Shown: positions 1 to 7,248, numbered from the stretch's first letter. The stretch: DNA of 10,744 nt from an uncultured Bacteroidota bacterium (GCA_946479535.1 CAMLGP010000040.1:1-10744), one strand, 5' to 3'. Program-made: numbers and translations. Notes: generated from the sequence alone by a model not told the origin.

Positions 1-2073
1 TCCAACACGGGAACTATCCTTCTTTTCATTTTCAAACTCACTTTGGAAGAAATCATTCTGTTTTTTCTCCTCTGCCGGCTTGCCGCCGTCCTGTAACTGT
101 GACGGCCTCGTTCGATTCTTCCGCGCTTCATCTATCTGTGATTTCATATACTCCGTAGGACGGGCATTGATATTCCTGCGGCGTAATGCTGCCTCATCAA
201 CTCTTAATCGGTATAACAGTTTGGTATCACCCAGCTTCACTACCTCACTCACCTGCTGGTTATCACCTGCAGTTCTTGTTTCCAGCAGGCTGCTTTGATA
301 GTTGGTGATCGGGAAGATGAAGGAGGAGTCATTGGTAATGGAAACATATCCAACGGAATCAATATCAGTCTTGTTCCATTCCTTAAGCACGCTATCCACC
401 TCGGTCAAAGGCGGATTACGTAAAACCTCATCGCCAATGAATACCAGTGTATCCAATCCGGCCCTTTCCGTGCGGAAGAAACCGGCATAGCGGTTATTGA
501 TACCATTCTCATCACTTACAAAAGTGAAGTGGGAAGTATTGTATTGACTGGGAAATCTTGCATTGCCGAATTTAAGATCGGTTAATTTGGAGATCTGCTT
601 GAACTCAGACTTGTTCCAGTTATCAACCAGGAAGATATTATAATGCCTGCCCGGAAGTGAATCATCCGTGCTTCCTGCTTCTGCAGTGGGGCGATTGCTG
701 GAATAAATAATACCTGTCTTATTAGGGAAGGCAACAAAAGCAGGATCCAGGTCATCATACACATCATTGGTGACCTGCTCAATGGATGCCTTATCGATCT
801 TATACACATATATATCAGTCTGGCCACTCCGGATACCACTGAACAATAAAGTATTTGCATCCAGCATATACTTCATGTCCTGCACCTGGTCAAACATGGG
901 CAGTTCAACATTGGTTACTTTATACTTGCTGAATGCATCATATACAAAGAGTCTTAACGCACCTTCTTTCCAATAAACAACGGCGATACGGGTGCCTTTT
1001 CCATCCCAGGCAATGATGGGATAATTGGGATTTTTTTCATCTTCTTTTGAGCGTTCACCAAATTTCAGGAGGACCTTTCTGGTTACGAAATTCTCATTCA
1101 ATACAACAGAATAAATTCCTTTCTTGAATTCAGTAACAACATAAGTAAAGCTCTTCGGATTGGGATTGGCATTAAAGCGTATGAAATCCTTTTTGCCAAT
1201 CACTTCACTCACACCCAATTGACCTTTTGGAGCATTGCGGCGGCCACGGATATCCTTGTAATAGGTTTGAGGCATCTCAATCATGAAATCCTTCAAAATC
1301 TCCTTAAATTTCTTCTTGGTGATCTTTTTTGATGCTGTATTCAGGTTACGATAAATACGGCTGAGATAAAACAGATATGGTACTTTGTTCTTGCCATATT
1401 TATCTCCAAAATATTTCCAGAATGAATGCCCGGCAAGAAATGGCTTTTCATACGCGAACTGATAGAAATTGTTGTATTTGCCGGAGAGTAAAATAGAACG
1501 CAGATCATCATCCAGTGCCGCACTCCAGTTTTCCGCCACGTATTCAATATAACCATCCACCAGCCATTGCGGAAGGTCCAGCAATGCCTGGTTAGCTGCA
1601 AATTCTCCCAGGTCATCTCCAAACAGGATGTTTTCAATCAGCACTTTGGCCAATCCCTGGCGGATCTGGCGGCGCAGATTTTCATGGTTCCCGTCAAAAT
1701 AGACCAGCATCTTGTTATTGACCAGCTTGGTGAGACCCCCGGTATTCTGCCAGTCAATGCCCAACCCGATATTGGATTGGTTCATTTCATCAAAACTGTT
1801 ATAGACAACAATATTGATGCGGCGCTGAAGACCGTACTCAACAAATTCTTCTATCCCGGGTAACTCATTTTCGGCGATCTGGGCAACATATTTTCCAAGA
1901 CCCAGACCGTCCTGGCTGAAGTAAGTATTGAAGTTTTCAGTCTGGTAATATTTCCAATTGAATTTCTGGTACTGGACCCGGTTTTTTCCAAATTCTACCG
2001 TACTCACTTGAGCATTGGCTCCCATCCACATGCAAGCTATAAAACAGATAATCAGGCATAGAACTTTATTCAT
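1..2073 (-). CDS. Exported TolB-like beta-propeller protein with degenerate peptidase-like N-terminal domain (3' end outside window)
   Basis: An open frame of 691 codons runs from an ATG at 2073 to the window edge with no stop, so the C-terminus is missing. Residues 1-22 form a signal peptide with likely cleavage after ANA, leaving an N-terminal Gln. Residues about 45-270 look like a gluzincin (peptidase MA-like) domain: LPQWLVDGYIEY at 167-178 matches the family's LPxWxxEGxAEY element. The HExxH site, however, is replaced by QGLAK at 139-143. From about 305 to 550 there are TolB/PD40-type propeller repeats, for example VTNDVYDDLDP at 434-444 followed by IIYSSNRP, and an earlier copy around PIIAWDGKGTRIAV. 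The tail from about 625 is charged and low in complexity. Location is probably periplasm or outer membrane. I infer a structural or binding role rather than proteolysis. The family assignment is from motif recognition and the exact function is unknown. No clear promoter box lies upstream. Confidence 0.85.
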   Translation of the reverse strand, partial: MNKVLCLIICFIACMWMGANAQVSTVEFGKNRVQYQKFNWKYYQTENFNTYFSQDGLGLGKYVAQIAENELPGIEEFVEYGLQRRINIVVYNSFDEMNQSNIGLGIDWQNTGGLTKLVNNKMLVYFDGNHENLRRQIRQGLAKVLIENILFGDDLGEFAANQALLDLPQWLVDGYIEYVAENWSAALDDDLRSILLSGKYNNFYQFAYEKPFLAGHSFWKYFGDKYGKNKVPYLFYLSRIYRNLNTASKKITKKKFKEILKDFMIEMPQTYYKDIRGRRNAPKGQLGVSEVIGKKDFIRFNANPNPKSFTYVVTEFKKGIYSVVLNENFVTRKVLLKFGERSKEDEKNPNYPIIAWDGKGTRIAVVYWKEGALRLFVYDAFSKYKVTNVELPMFDQVQDMKYMLDANTLLFSGIRSGQTDIYVYKIDKASIEQVTNDVYDDLDPAFVAFPNKTGIIYSSNRPTAEAGSTDDSLPGRHYNIFLVDNWNKSEFKQISKLTDLKFGNARFPSQYNTSHFTFVSDENGINNRYAGFFRTERAGLDTLVFIGDEVLRNPPLTEVDSVLKEWNKTDIDSVGYVSITNDSSFIFPITNYQSSLLETRTAGDNQQVSEVVKLGDTKLLYRLRVDEAALRRRNINARPTEYMKSQIDEARKNRTRPSQLQDGGKPAEEKKQNDFFQSEFENEKKDSSRVG

Positions 2074-2181
2074 ACAAATCAGGCTGTTTCTTATTCTTTT
2101 AATCGTGCTTTCTCTTTTAGTTGTTGCCAACGGGGTGTATTAATTTAGGGGCCGGCTGACCGCTAAATCTCATTTGGGCAT

Positions 2182-2189
2182 TAGTTTTG
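2182..2189 (+). promoter_or_regulatory. Candidate -7 box (TAGTTTTG) for the MBL-fold hydrolase gene
   Basis: The sequence fits the Bacteroidota sigma-A -7 consensus TAnnTTTG exactly and lies 61 bases before the ATG at 2251. No TTG sits at the usual 17-23 base spacing upstream, so the call rests on one box. The rest of the 177-base divergent gap (2074-2250) shows only a short repeat of ATTCCGG at 2192-2198 and 2219-2225. There is no recognisable box for the minus-strand gene. Confidence 0.3.
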
Positions 2190-2250
2190 GAATTCCGGAA
2201 AGGACCACAATTTAACGGATTCCGGCATACTTAAAAGTACGAAAAAACCC

Positions 2251-2895
2251 ATGCTAACTATTAAATCGTTTGTTTTTAACCCCGTCCAGGAGAATACCTA
2301 TGTGCTGTATAACGATAAAAAGGAGTGCTGCATTATAGACCCGGGCTGTTATTTTGACGAGGAAAGGGATTCCTTAACATTATTCATAGAACAGGAGTCG
2401 TTGAAACCCACGCTGCTGCTCAATACCCACTGCCACCTGGATCACATATTTGGCAACAAATTCGTGTTTGAAAAATGGGGGTTGAAACCGCATATTCACC
2501 CCAAAGAAAAACCGGTTCTGGACACAGCAGAACAGGCCGGCAAGGTCTGGCAATTGCCTTTCGAAAATTACAAAGGAGACCTGGTCTTTCTAAAGGAGAA
2601 TACCACACTGGATTTTGGCGGTGAACCATTAGAGGTCCGGTTCACTCCCGGCCATTCTCCCGGAAGTGTTTCCTTCTACCATGAACCCGGCCAGTTTATA
2701 ATGGGCGGAGATGTTTTATTCAATGGCAGCATTGGCCGGACCGATCTTCCCGGGGGCGATTTTGACACCCTGCTTCAAAGCATTCAAACCCAATTTTTCA
2801 CCCTGCCTGAGGAGACTAAAGTGTATTCCGGTCACGGACCCGTAACTACGATAGGTTTTGAGAAAATGAATAACCTGTTTGTGAAGTTATACTAG
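2251..2895 (+). CDS. Metallo-beta-lactamase-fold hydrolase (glyoxalase II / YcbL-like)
   Basis: This is a 214-residue cytosolic protein with no signal peptide. The binuclear metal site is complete. THCHLDH at 59-65 is the HxHxDH motif, His135 lies in FTPGHSPGS, Asp154 in MGGDVLF, and His195 in YSGHGP. The spacing and small size match the glyoxalase II-like branch (YcbL and relatives), which hydrolyses thioesters such as S-lactoylglutathione, rather than true beta-lactamases. The long C-terminal substrate domain of classical GloB is absent, so the natural substrate is open. The ATG at 2251 opens directly into the usual first beta-strand (FVFNPVQENTYVL). It has no Shine-Dalgarno, but an A-rich leader, as is normal in this phylum. 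The gene ends four bases before the convergent flippase gene. Confidence 0.92.
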   Translation: MLTIKSFVFNPVQENTYVLYNDKKECCIIDPGCYFDEERDSLTLFIEQESLKPTLLLNTHCHLDHIFGNKFVFEKWGLKPHIHPKEKPVLDTAEQAGKVWQLPFENYKGDLVFLKENTTLDFGGEPLEVRFTPGHSPGSVSFYHEPGQFIMGGDVLFNGSIGRTDLPGGDFDTLLQSIQTQFFTLPEETKVYSGHGPVTTIGFEKMNNLFVKLY

Positions 2896-2899
2896 GCTG

Positions 2900-4393
2900 T
2901 TATTTCAGGAACCGGCCAATATAAGGGAGACGCTGGAACTCCTTTTTTTCAATATTCAACACAAACCAGGCAAAGCCCAGTATCAGCACGGCACCAAATC
3001 CCCGGTTGACCCATACATTTAAACCAATTCCCTGGAAAAGCCTGTGAATGAAATAAAGAATTACCACAATGCCGATGTAAGCCAGCAATTTTTTCCAGGC
3101 ATAAGGGATGCGATATTCTTTCTGTCCCCACACAAACGATATCACCATCATGCTTCCATAGCACAGGAAGGTAGCCCAGGCGCAGGCCATATAGCCATAC
3201 TTCGGTATGAAAAGATAGTTGATCAACAAAGTGATTACTGCCCCAATCAGAGTGATCCAGGCACCTGCCATAGTTTTATGCGTTACCTTATACCAAATTG
3301 TGAGATTGTAATAAATGCCCAGGAAAATATTGGCAAGTAGCAGTATCGGCACCACTTTTAGACCTGTCCAATAAATAGGTTTGCTGAGAAAATACTTCCA
3401 GATATCAATATACAAAGCCACTACCAGGAACATGAAACAGACCGTCAACACAAAAAACTTCATCACCCGTGCGTATGTTTTTTGCGCGTTCTCGCCCTCA
3501 GCCTGTTTAAAAAAGAAAGGTTCGGCGCCCAGCCTGAATGCCTGTATGAACAGGGAGATCAATATGGCCAGCTTGTAACATCCACTGTATATACCAATTT
3601 CTACTTTGGGGTACCTGGCGGTAGACCACCAGCCCAACATGATCCGGTCAAATGTTTCATTGATCATTCCACCAAACCCGGCAATCGTCAATGGAAGCGA
3701 ATAGATGATGATCTCCTTCCACAATGACGCGTTGAATTTCCAACGGAATTTGAAGAATTCTTTTGATAACAATAAGAACGTTACAACCGCCTGTGCAACA
3801 TTCGCTATGAAGATGTAGCTGACTTCCTTTTTTCTATCGTATATGATGGATATGAAACCATTCGGGTCTTTTTTAACAAGAGCAGGACAAACGCTTAAAA
3901 AGAAAACGGTCAATCCAATATAAACCAGAATGCCGGCTATTTTGGTCATCGCATATTTTACAGGACGGCTTTCTTGTCTCAATCGTGCAAATGCTATTGT
4001 AGACAATGCATCAAATGCAATGATCGCTGCGCTGTAGGTGATATATTCCGGATGATTCTTAAGAGAGATAACTTCCGCGAAAAAATTTTTAAAAAGAAGC
4101 AATAATGCCGTAAATCCAATGGTGCTTATAATTAAGGAAACCGTTATCGTATTATATACGTCCTGTTCATTTCCTTTTTTCTGAACAAACCGGAAATAGG
4201 CGGTTTCCAGCCCATACATGAACAAGACGTTTAAAAAGGGGATCAATGCATATACCAGGTTCATTTCCCCATACGCATCTGCCAGGAGGGCGCCTGTTAG
4301 ATAGGGTGTAAGAAGATAGCTGAGAAAACGGGCGGCTATGGAGCTCACTCCATACCACATGGTTTGTCCGGCCAGTTTTTTTATACCACTCAA
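2900..4393 (-). CDS. Polysaccharide/lipid-linked oligosaccharide flippase (Wzx-like, MOP superfamily)
   Basis: This is a 497-residue inner-membrane protein with roughly 12-14 hydrophobic helices along its whole length. The start SGIKKLAGQT, followed by a helix ending in YLLTPYL (24-32), and the central IYSLPLTIAGFGGMIN segment (230-245) before DRIMLGWW are typical of Polysacc_synt-family flippases. So is FRLGAEPFFF at 286-295. Such proteins move undecaprenyl-linked sugar units for O-antigen, capsule or exopolysaccharide across the inner membrane. No glycosyltransferase cluster surrounds it here, so the transported sugar cannot be inferred. The start is a TTG at 4393: an in-frame TAA lies nine codons upstream with no ATG or GTG between. 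The next ATG (codon 12) would cut off the conserved SGIKKLAGQT. A -7 box lies 20 bases upstream of the TTG. Confidence 0.9.
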   Translation of the reverse strand: MSGIKKLAGQTMWYGVSSIAARFLSYLLTPYLTGALLADAYGEMNLVYALIPFLNVLFMYGLETAYFRFVQKKGNEQDVYNTITVSLIISTIGFTALLLLFKNFFAEVISLKNHPEYITYSAAIIAFDALSTIAFARLRQESRPVKYAMTKIAGILVYIGLTVFFLSVCPALVKKDPNGFISIIYDRKKEVSYIFIANVAQAVVTFLLLSKEFFKFRWKFNASLWKEIIIYSLPLTIAGFGGMINETFDRIMLGWWSTARYPKVEIGIYSGCYKLAILISLFIQAFRLGAEPFFFKQAEGENAQKTYARVMKFFVLTVCFMFLVVALYIDIWKYFLSKPIYWTGLKVVPILLLANIFLGIYYNLTIWYKVTHKTMAGAWITLIGAVITLLINYLFIPKYGYMACAWATFLCYGSMMVISFVWGQKEYRIPYAWKKLLAYIGIVVILYFIHRLFQGIGLNVWVNRGFGAVLILGFAWFVLNIEKKEFQRLPYIGRFLK

Positions 4394-4412
4394 AAGATCA
4401 ATGATTTCGATG

Positions 4413-4420
4413 CAAAATTA
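4413..4420 (-). promoter_or_regulatory. Candidate -7 box (TAATTTTG) for the flippase gene
   Basis: On the minus strand this is an exact TAnnTTTG match, 19 bases before the TTG start codon at 4393, implying a leader of only about 13 bases. No TTG is found at the usual -33 spacing. It supports the TTG start because transcription would begin just in front of it. Confidence 0.45.
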
Positions 4421-4473
4421 GCAATTTAATTGAGCTATGAAAGGTTGTTATAAATCACACCTGACAATAATCT

Positions 4474-4481
4474 TATATTTG
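4474..4481 (+). promoter_or_regulatory. Candidate -7 box (TATATTTG) for the coiled-coil protein gene
   Basis: This exact TAnnTTTG match lies 13 bases before the ATG at 4495. A TTG at 4445-4447 could serve as the -33 element, but its 26-base spacer is longer than the usual 17-23. With the opposing box at 4413-4420, the 101-base gap holds two divergent promoters. Confidence 0.45.
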
Positions 4482-4494
4482 TCAAAACACTGTT

Positions 4495-5151
4495 ATGAGA
4501 TTAGCAACCATCCTCCTGATAGTGGCCTGTCTGTATATGGGCCCCACCTTTTCACAGGCTTACGAAAGCAGCATTACCTATAATAAGAAAAAACAGAAAG
4601 CTATTGTGCTGGAATGCGGCTACCCGGAAGAAGCTGCGGAAAATGCCATCATAGAGAAGCTGAAAGACCTGGGGAACAAGTCGCGGGAAGAAAAAGGAAT
4701 GTTCAATGGAGATAAAGGGTTCATTGTGTTCCGCAATGCCTATGTTGCTGATATCAGTGATAAAGACATGGATTTTATTGTAAAGGTGGAACGAAAGAGC
4801 CGGAAAGAAAAAGATATGACCAATGTTTACCTGGTCATCACTAAAAATGGGGAGAATATGCTGGCCGGCAGCGATAGTTATGTGGAACATGCAAAGGAAT
4901 TCCTGAATAAATTATTACCGGATATTGAAGTAGCCAACCTTGAGCTCAAAATAAAATCACAGGAAGATGAGGTGACCAGAGCGGAAAAGAAATTCAAGGA
5001 TCTTCAGGATGATCAGGTAAGCATGGAAAAGAAGATTAAGGACCTGCAGGATGACCTGAAGAAAAATGCAAAAAGCCAGGAAGAGCAGCAAAAGGAAATA
5101 GGTAATCAGCGCGGACTGCTCGATGTTTTAAAAGGAAAACGTAAAAGCTGA
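4495..5151 (+). CDS. Exported coiled-coil protein of unknown function
   Basis: This is a 218-residue protein. Residues 1-20 form a signal peptide (MRLATILLIVACLYMGPTFS, then QAYES), so it is probably periplasmic. Residues 25-140 make an alpha/beta domain with a KVERKSRKEKDMTNVYLVI segment (97-115). I associate this pattern with uncharacterised Bacteroidota secreted proteins, but I know of no assigned function. Residues about 147-205 are a charged heptad-type coiled coil. It contains a duplicated unit, KKFKDLQDD at 165-173 and KKIKDLQDD at 179-187, exactly 14 residues (two heptads) apart. The C-terminus is basic (KGKRKS). No catalytic motif is visible. The coiled coil suggests oligomerisation or binding to an envelope partner, which is inference. 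It converges with the peroxidase gene across a 6-base gap. Confidence 0.85.
   Translation: MRLATILLIVACLYMGPTFSQAYESSITYNKKKQKAIVLECGYPEEAAENAIIEKLKDLGNKSREEKGMFNGDKGFIVFRNAYVADISDKDMDFIVKVERKSRKEKDMTNVYLVITKNGENMLAGSDSYVEHAKEFLNKLLPDIEVANLELKIKSQEDEVTRAEKKFKDLQDDQVSMEKKIKDLQDDLKKNAKSQEEQQKEIGNQRGLLDVLKGKRKS
4987..5055 (+). repeat. Two-heptad internal repeat encoding KK[F/I]KDLQDD
   Basis: Two 27-base units (4987-5013 and 5029-5055) encode nearly the same nine residues but differ at several third positions. The duplication is therefore old, or kept by selection for the coiled-coil register, rather than recent slippage. Confidence 0.6.
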
Positions 5152-5154
5152 TAG

Positions 5155-5178
5155 CCGCTAAGGTTTTGTAAACCGCGG
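5155..5178. terminator. Hairpin at the convergent junction of the coiled-coil and peroxidase genes
   Basis: CCGC-(TAA)-GGTTT, loop TGT, then AAACC-GCGG form a nine-base-pair stem with one 3-base bulge. It covers the end of the minus-strand peroxidase gene, including its stop codon. A structure here could end or protect both transcripts. No T-run follows on either strand, so it is not a standard intrinsic terminator. Confidence 0.3.
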
Positions 5179-6228
5179 ATCATTAAGAATGGTTGAATCA
5201 GTAAGTGTGCGCAGGAACAGCGCTACATCATTTGCTTCAGTATTAGTGAGGGTAATCCCGTTTGTTAATAGAGGATCAAGTGTGGAACTTTTCACTACGC
5301 CAGTCCGGTAATGGTTCAGGCATTGAGCCAGCGTATTAAATCTTCCGTCATGCATATAGTTGGAGGTAATATATACACTGCGAAGTGAAGGTACTTTGAA
5401 CTTGAAGGAGTCTGCAGGGTTTTTTGTTACCCTAAATCTTCCATAATCATTCAATAATGGATCTATCGGAAGGCCGATATTACGGAAACTATAATCGGTG
5501 AACATCGGTTCCGGATGACAGGTTGCGCATTTCGCCTGGAATACTGTATAGCCATCTAATTCAAGGGCGGTGAAACTGGCTTCGCCTTTTTTAACCCGGT
5601 CATATTTGGATTGAAAGGAAACGATAGATCCGGTAAACTGAGCCAGTGCCTTCATCATATAATCAGGGCTGATGAATTCTGTGCGGAAAACCTTCTTAAA
5701 AGCTTCCCGGTAATCGGGGTCCTTCTGTATTTTATTTACAATGGAGGTAAATGTTTCTCCCATTTCGTGATCACCATGAATGGGTTGCGAGGTCTCATTA
5801 AAAAGAGAATTGAATTCGCCGTCCCAATGATATTTGGTTTGCCAGGCAAGATTGAATAATGGCGGCGCATTGCGCAGGGTATGCGTACTGTTCACTCCAT
5901 GGCTTCTGTCATGCTCAAAAGTTCCAAACACGGCGATCTGTTGATGACAGGAAGCGCAGGGATGATTATTGTCCAGAGATAACCGGCCATCATAAAACAA
6001 TTTTCTCCCCAGTTCAAATCCTTCTCTGGTTAAAGGGTTGTCCTGAAATCTGTAGACTGGTTGCGGGAAACCTGCAGGAATTTCCTGCTGGAGATAAGTG
6101 AGATTGTTGGAATTATTATCCTTATTGCAGGAGCCCAATCCATAGGCAAGGATACTGACCAGGGAAATCAAAAACGCTATTGTAAACAGGCTCTTTTTCA
6201 CATGATTTGTTTGATGCAGGCGGCTCAT
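5158..6228 (-). CDS. Di-haem cytochrome-c peroxidase / MauG-family lipoprotein
   Basis: This is a 356-residue exported protein with two c-type haem sites, CASCH at 91-95 and CATCH at 234-238. Between them is the NAPPLFNLAWQ element (120-130) typical of bacterial CCP/MauG proteins. YMHDGRF at 291-297 carries the Met that usually ligates the electron-accepting haem. The family reduces hydrogen peroxide in the periplasm with electrons from small cytochromes, or oxidises protein substrates in MauG-like members. LGSC ending at Cys34 is a lipobox, so it is probably membrane-anchored, and the Asn-rich stretch after it is a linker. The ATG at 6228 gives a long n-region. A GTG at codon 10 (VKKSLF) would give a more usual signal length and is a real alternative. 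Peroxide detoxification is the likely role, but partner genes are not in the window. Confidence 0.93.
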   Translation of the reverse strand: MSRLHQTNHVKKSLFTIAFLISLVSILAYGLGSCNKDNNSNNLTYLQQEIPAGFPQPVYRFQDNPLTREGFELGRKLFYDGRLSLDNNHPCASCHQQIAVFGTFEHDRSHGVNSTHTLRNAPPLFNLAWQTKYHWDGEFNSLFNETSQPIHGDHEMGETFTSIVNKIQKDPDYREAFKKVFRTEFISPDYMMKALAQFTGSIVSFQSKYDRVKKGEASFTALELDGYTVFQAKCATCHPEPMFTDYSFRNIGLPIDPLLNDYGRFRVTKNPADSFKFKVPSLRSVYITSNYMHDGRFNTLAQCLNHYRTGVVKSSTLDPLLTNGITLTNTEANDVALFLRTLTDSTILNDPRFTKP

Positions 6229-6280
6229 CTAAAAATTTACGGACTATCATTTCCTATTTTGGTCCTCTTGACGGACTTGC

Positions 6281-6685
6281 TTAATAGTCGCCGGGTCTCA
6301 GCTTTTTCCTTCCTGATTTTACATCACCTTTCTTTTTTTTAGACTCCAGCCTGATCCTTTTTGCTGCTTTAGAGACCTTTGTTGCAATACGGAGTTTTTT
6401 CTTTTTTATTGCTTCATTGATCAGGTTATGGATCTTCTCAATCACTTCTTCTTTATTGGCCAGCTGGGTACGATGGGTTTGGGATCTAACCTGCAAGTCT
6501 CCTTCTGAAGTAATACGGTTTGCCAGCTTCTCCTTTATCAATATTTTTTGGTCAGCATTCAATAATTGGGAAGCATCAATGGAAAGGCTGCCGATAACAG
6601 CAGTCTCCACCTTGTTTACATTTTGTCCTCCCTTGCCTCCGCTTCGCGTGGTCTGGAATTTTATTTCTGATGAAAGATCAGGCAT
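6281..6685 (-). CDS. arfB: Alternative ribosome-rescue factor B (peptidyl-tRNA hydrolase ArfB/YaeJ)
   Basis: This 134-residue protein carries the class-I release-factor catalytic loop SGGKGGQNVNKVET at 15-28, with GGQ at 19-21. It lacks the codon-recognition domains of RF1 and RF2. The C-terminal tail from about residue 93 is very rich in Lys and Arg (KKKKLRIATKVSKAAKRIR, then more). ArfB uses such a tail to enter the empty mRNA channel of stalled ribosomes. It hydrolyses peptidyl-tRNA on ribosomes that lack a stop codon. The ATG at 6685 fits the family start (M-x-DLSSEIKF). A TTG four codons upstream is possible but unlikely. The gene is divergent from dtd, with 29 bases between the two start codons. 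A weak -7 box, TATATTTA at 6708-6701, is the best promoter candidate. Confidence 0.95.
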   Translation of the reverse strand: MPDLSSEIKFQTTRSGGKGGQNVNKVETAVIGSLSIDASQLLNADQKILIKEKLANRITSEGDLQVRSQTHRTQLANKEEVIEKIHNLINEAIKKKKLRIATKVSKAAKRIRLESKKKKGDVKSGRKKLRPGDY

Positions 6686-6692
6686 ACATTTG
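6685..6692 (+). promoter_or_regulatory. Candidate -7 box (TACATTTG) for dtd, touching the arfB start codon
   Basis: This exact TAnnTTTG match is 22 bases before the dtd ATG. Its first base is the first base of arfB's start codon on the other strand, so polymerase bound here would cover the beginning of arfB. No clear -33 TTG is present at the usual distance. Confidence 0.45.
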
Positions 6693-6714
6693 TGCAACTG
6701 TAAATATACGAATT

Positions 6715-7167
6715 ATGAAGGCGGTAATACAAAGGGTGAGCCGGGCCAGTGTAACAATAGAAGGGAATATTCATTCACAGATCAAATCAGGTTTATTGGT
6801 ATTGATGGGCATTGAGGATGCTGACACCGATGAGGATATTGAATGGCTGAGCGGCAAGATCGTTAATATGCGCATTTTTGATGATGAGAATGGAGTGATG
6901 AATCTTTCGGTAAAGGATAAATCCGGCGATATAATCCTGGTCAGCCAGTTTACCCTTCACGCCTCTACTAAAAAAGGCAACCGCCCATCTTATAGCAAAG
7001 CCAGTAAGGGCGGAATCGCGATACCACTTTATGAAAAAATGAAAAAACAGTTGTCGGCGGACCTGGGTAAACCCATTGGTACTGGTCAGTTTGGAGCCGA
7101 TATGAAGGTTGAACTGCTCAATGATGGTCCGGTGACCATTGTTATAGATACAAAAAATAAGGAGTAA
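6715..7167 (+). CDS. dtd: D-aminoacyl-tRNA deacylase
   Basis: This 150-residue cytosolic protein has the full DTD-fold signature: MKAVIQRVSRASVTI at the start, SQFTLHA at 77-83, KGNRPSYSKA at 87-96, and FGADMKVELLNDGPVTI at 126-142. The last includes the Gly138-Pro139 pair, the chirality-selecting Gly-cisPro motif of the family. It hydrolyses D-aminoacyl-tRNAs and also glycine mischarged on tRNA(Ala), acting as a homodimer. The ATG at 6715 is the family start; the frame is open further upstream, but that part overlaps arfB and matches nothing in the family. The gene ends in tandem stops (TAATAA). It is divergent from arfB, another enzyme that cuts tRNA ester bonds. Confidence 0.96.
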   Translation: MKAVIQRVSRASVTIEGNIHSQIKSGLLVLMGIEDADTDEDIEWLSGKIVNMRIFDDENGVMNLSVKDKSGDIILVSQFTLHASTKKGNRPSYSKASKGGIAIPLYEKMKKQLSADLGKPIGTGQFGADMKVELLNDGPVTIVIDTKNKE

Positions 7168-7171
7168 TAAA

Positions 7172-7248
7172 GGAACTCGGGGGTTCCCATCTCAAGGTGG
7201 GGTTGATCGGAACCTATAGCGTCTGGAAATGCTTATCTGACTCCGATC
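7172..7248. repeat. Cluster of competing inverted repeats after dtd
   Basis: GGAAC (7172-7176) can pair with GTTCC (7183-7187) across a 6-base loop. GGTTCC (7182-7187) can instead pair with GGAACC (7209-7214). GATCGGA (7205-7211) is complementary to TCCGATC (7242-7248), which is followed by TTTT. The arms overlap, so the structures exclude each other. The last arm lies inside the end of the convergent gene. It could be the transcript end of dtd, but no form is a clean stem plus T-run. Confidence 0.35.

Noticed and set aside
767..976. Plus-strand open frames inside 1-2073 (also 80-298, 302-490, 1567-1863)
   Set aside because: They lie antisense to the continuous 691-codon frame of the TolB-like gene, show no family motifs and have unlikely composition.
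4552..4890. Minus-strand open frame of 112 codons opposite the coiled-coil gene
   Set aside because: The plus-strand frame has a signal peptide, promoter and coherent domain structure; the antisense frame is Phe/His-rich with no recognisable pattern.
6670..6714. Longer dtd reading frame starting at 6670
   Set aside because: The extra 15 residues overlap arfB and precede the canonical MKAVIQRVSRA start; the -7 box at 6685-6692 would lie inside the extension.
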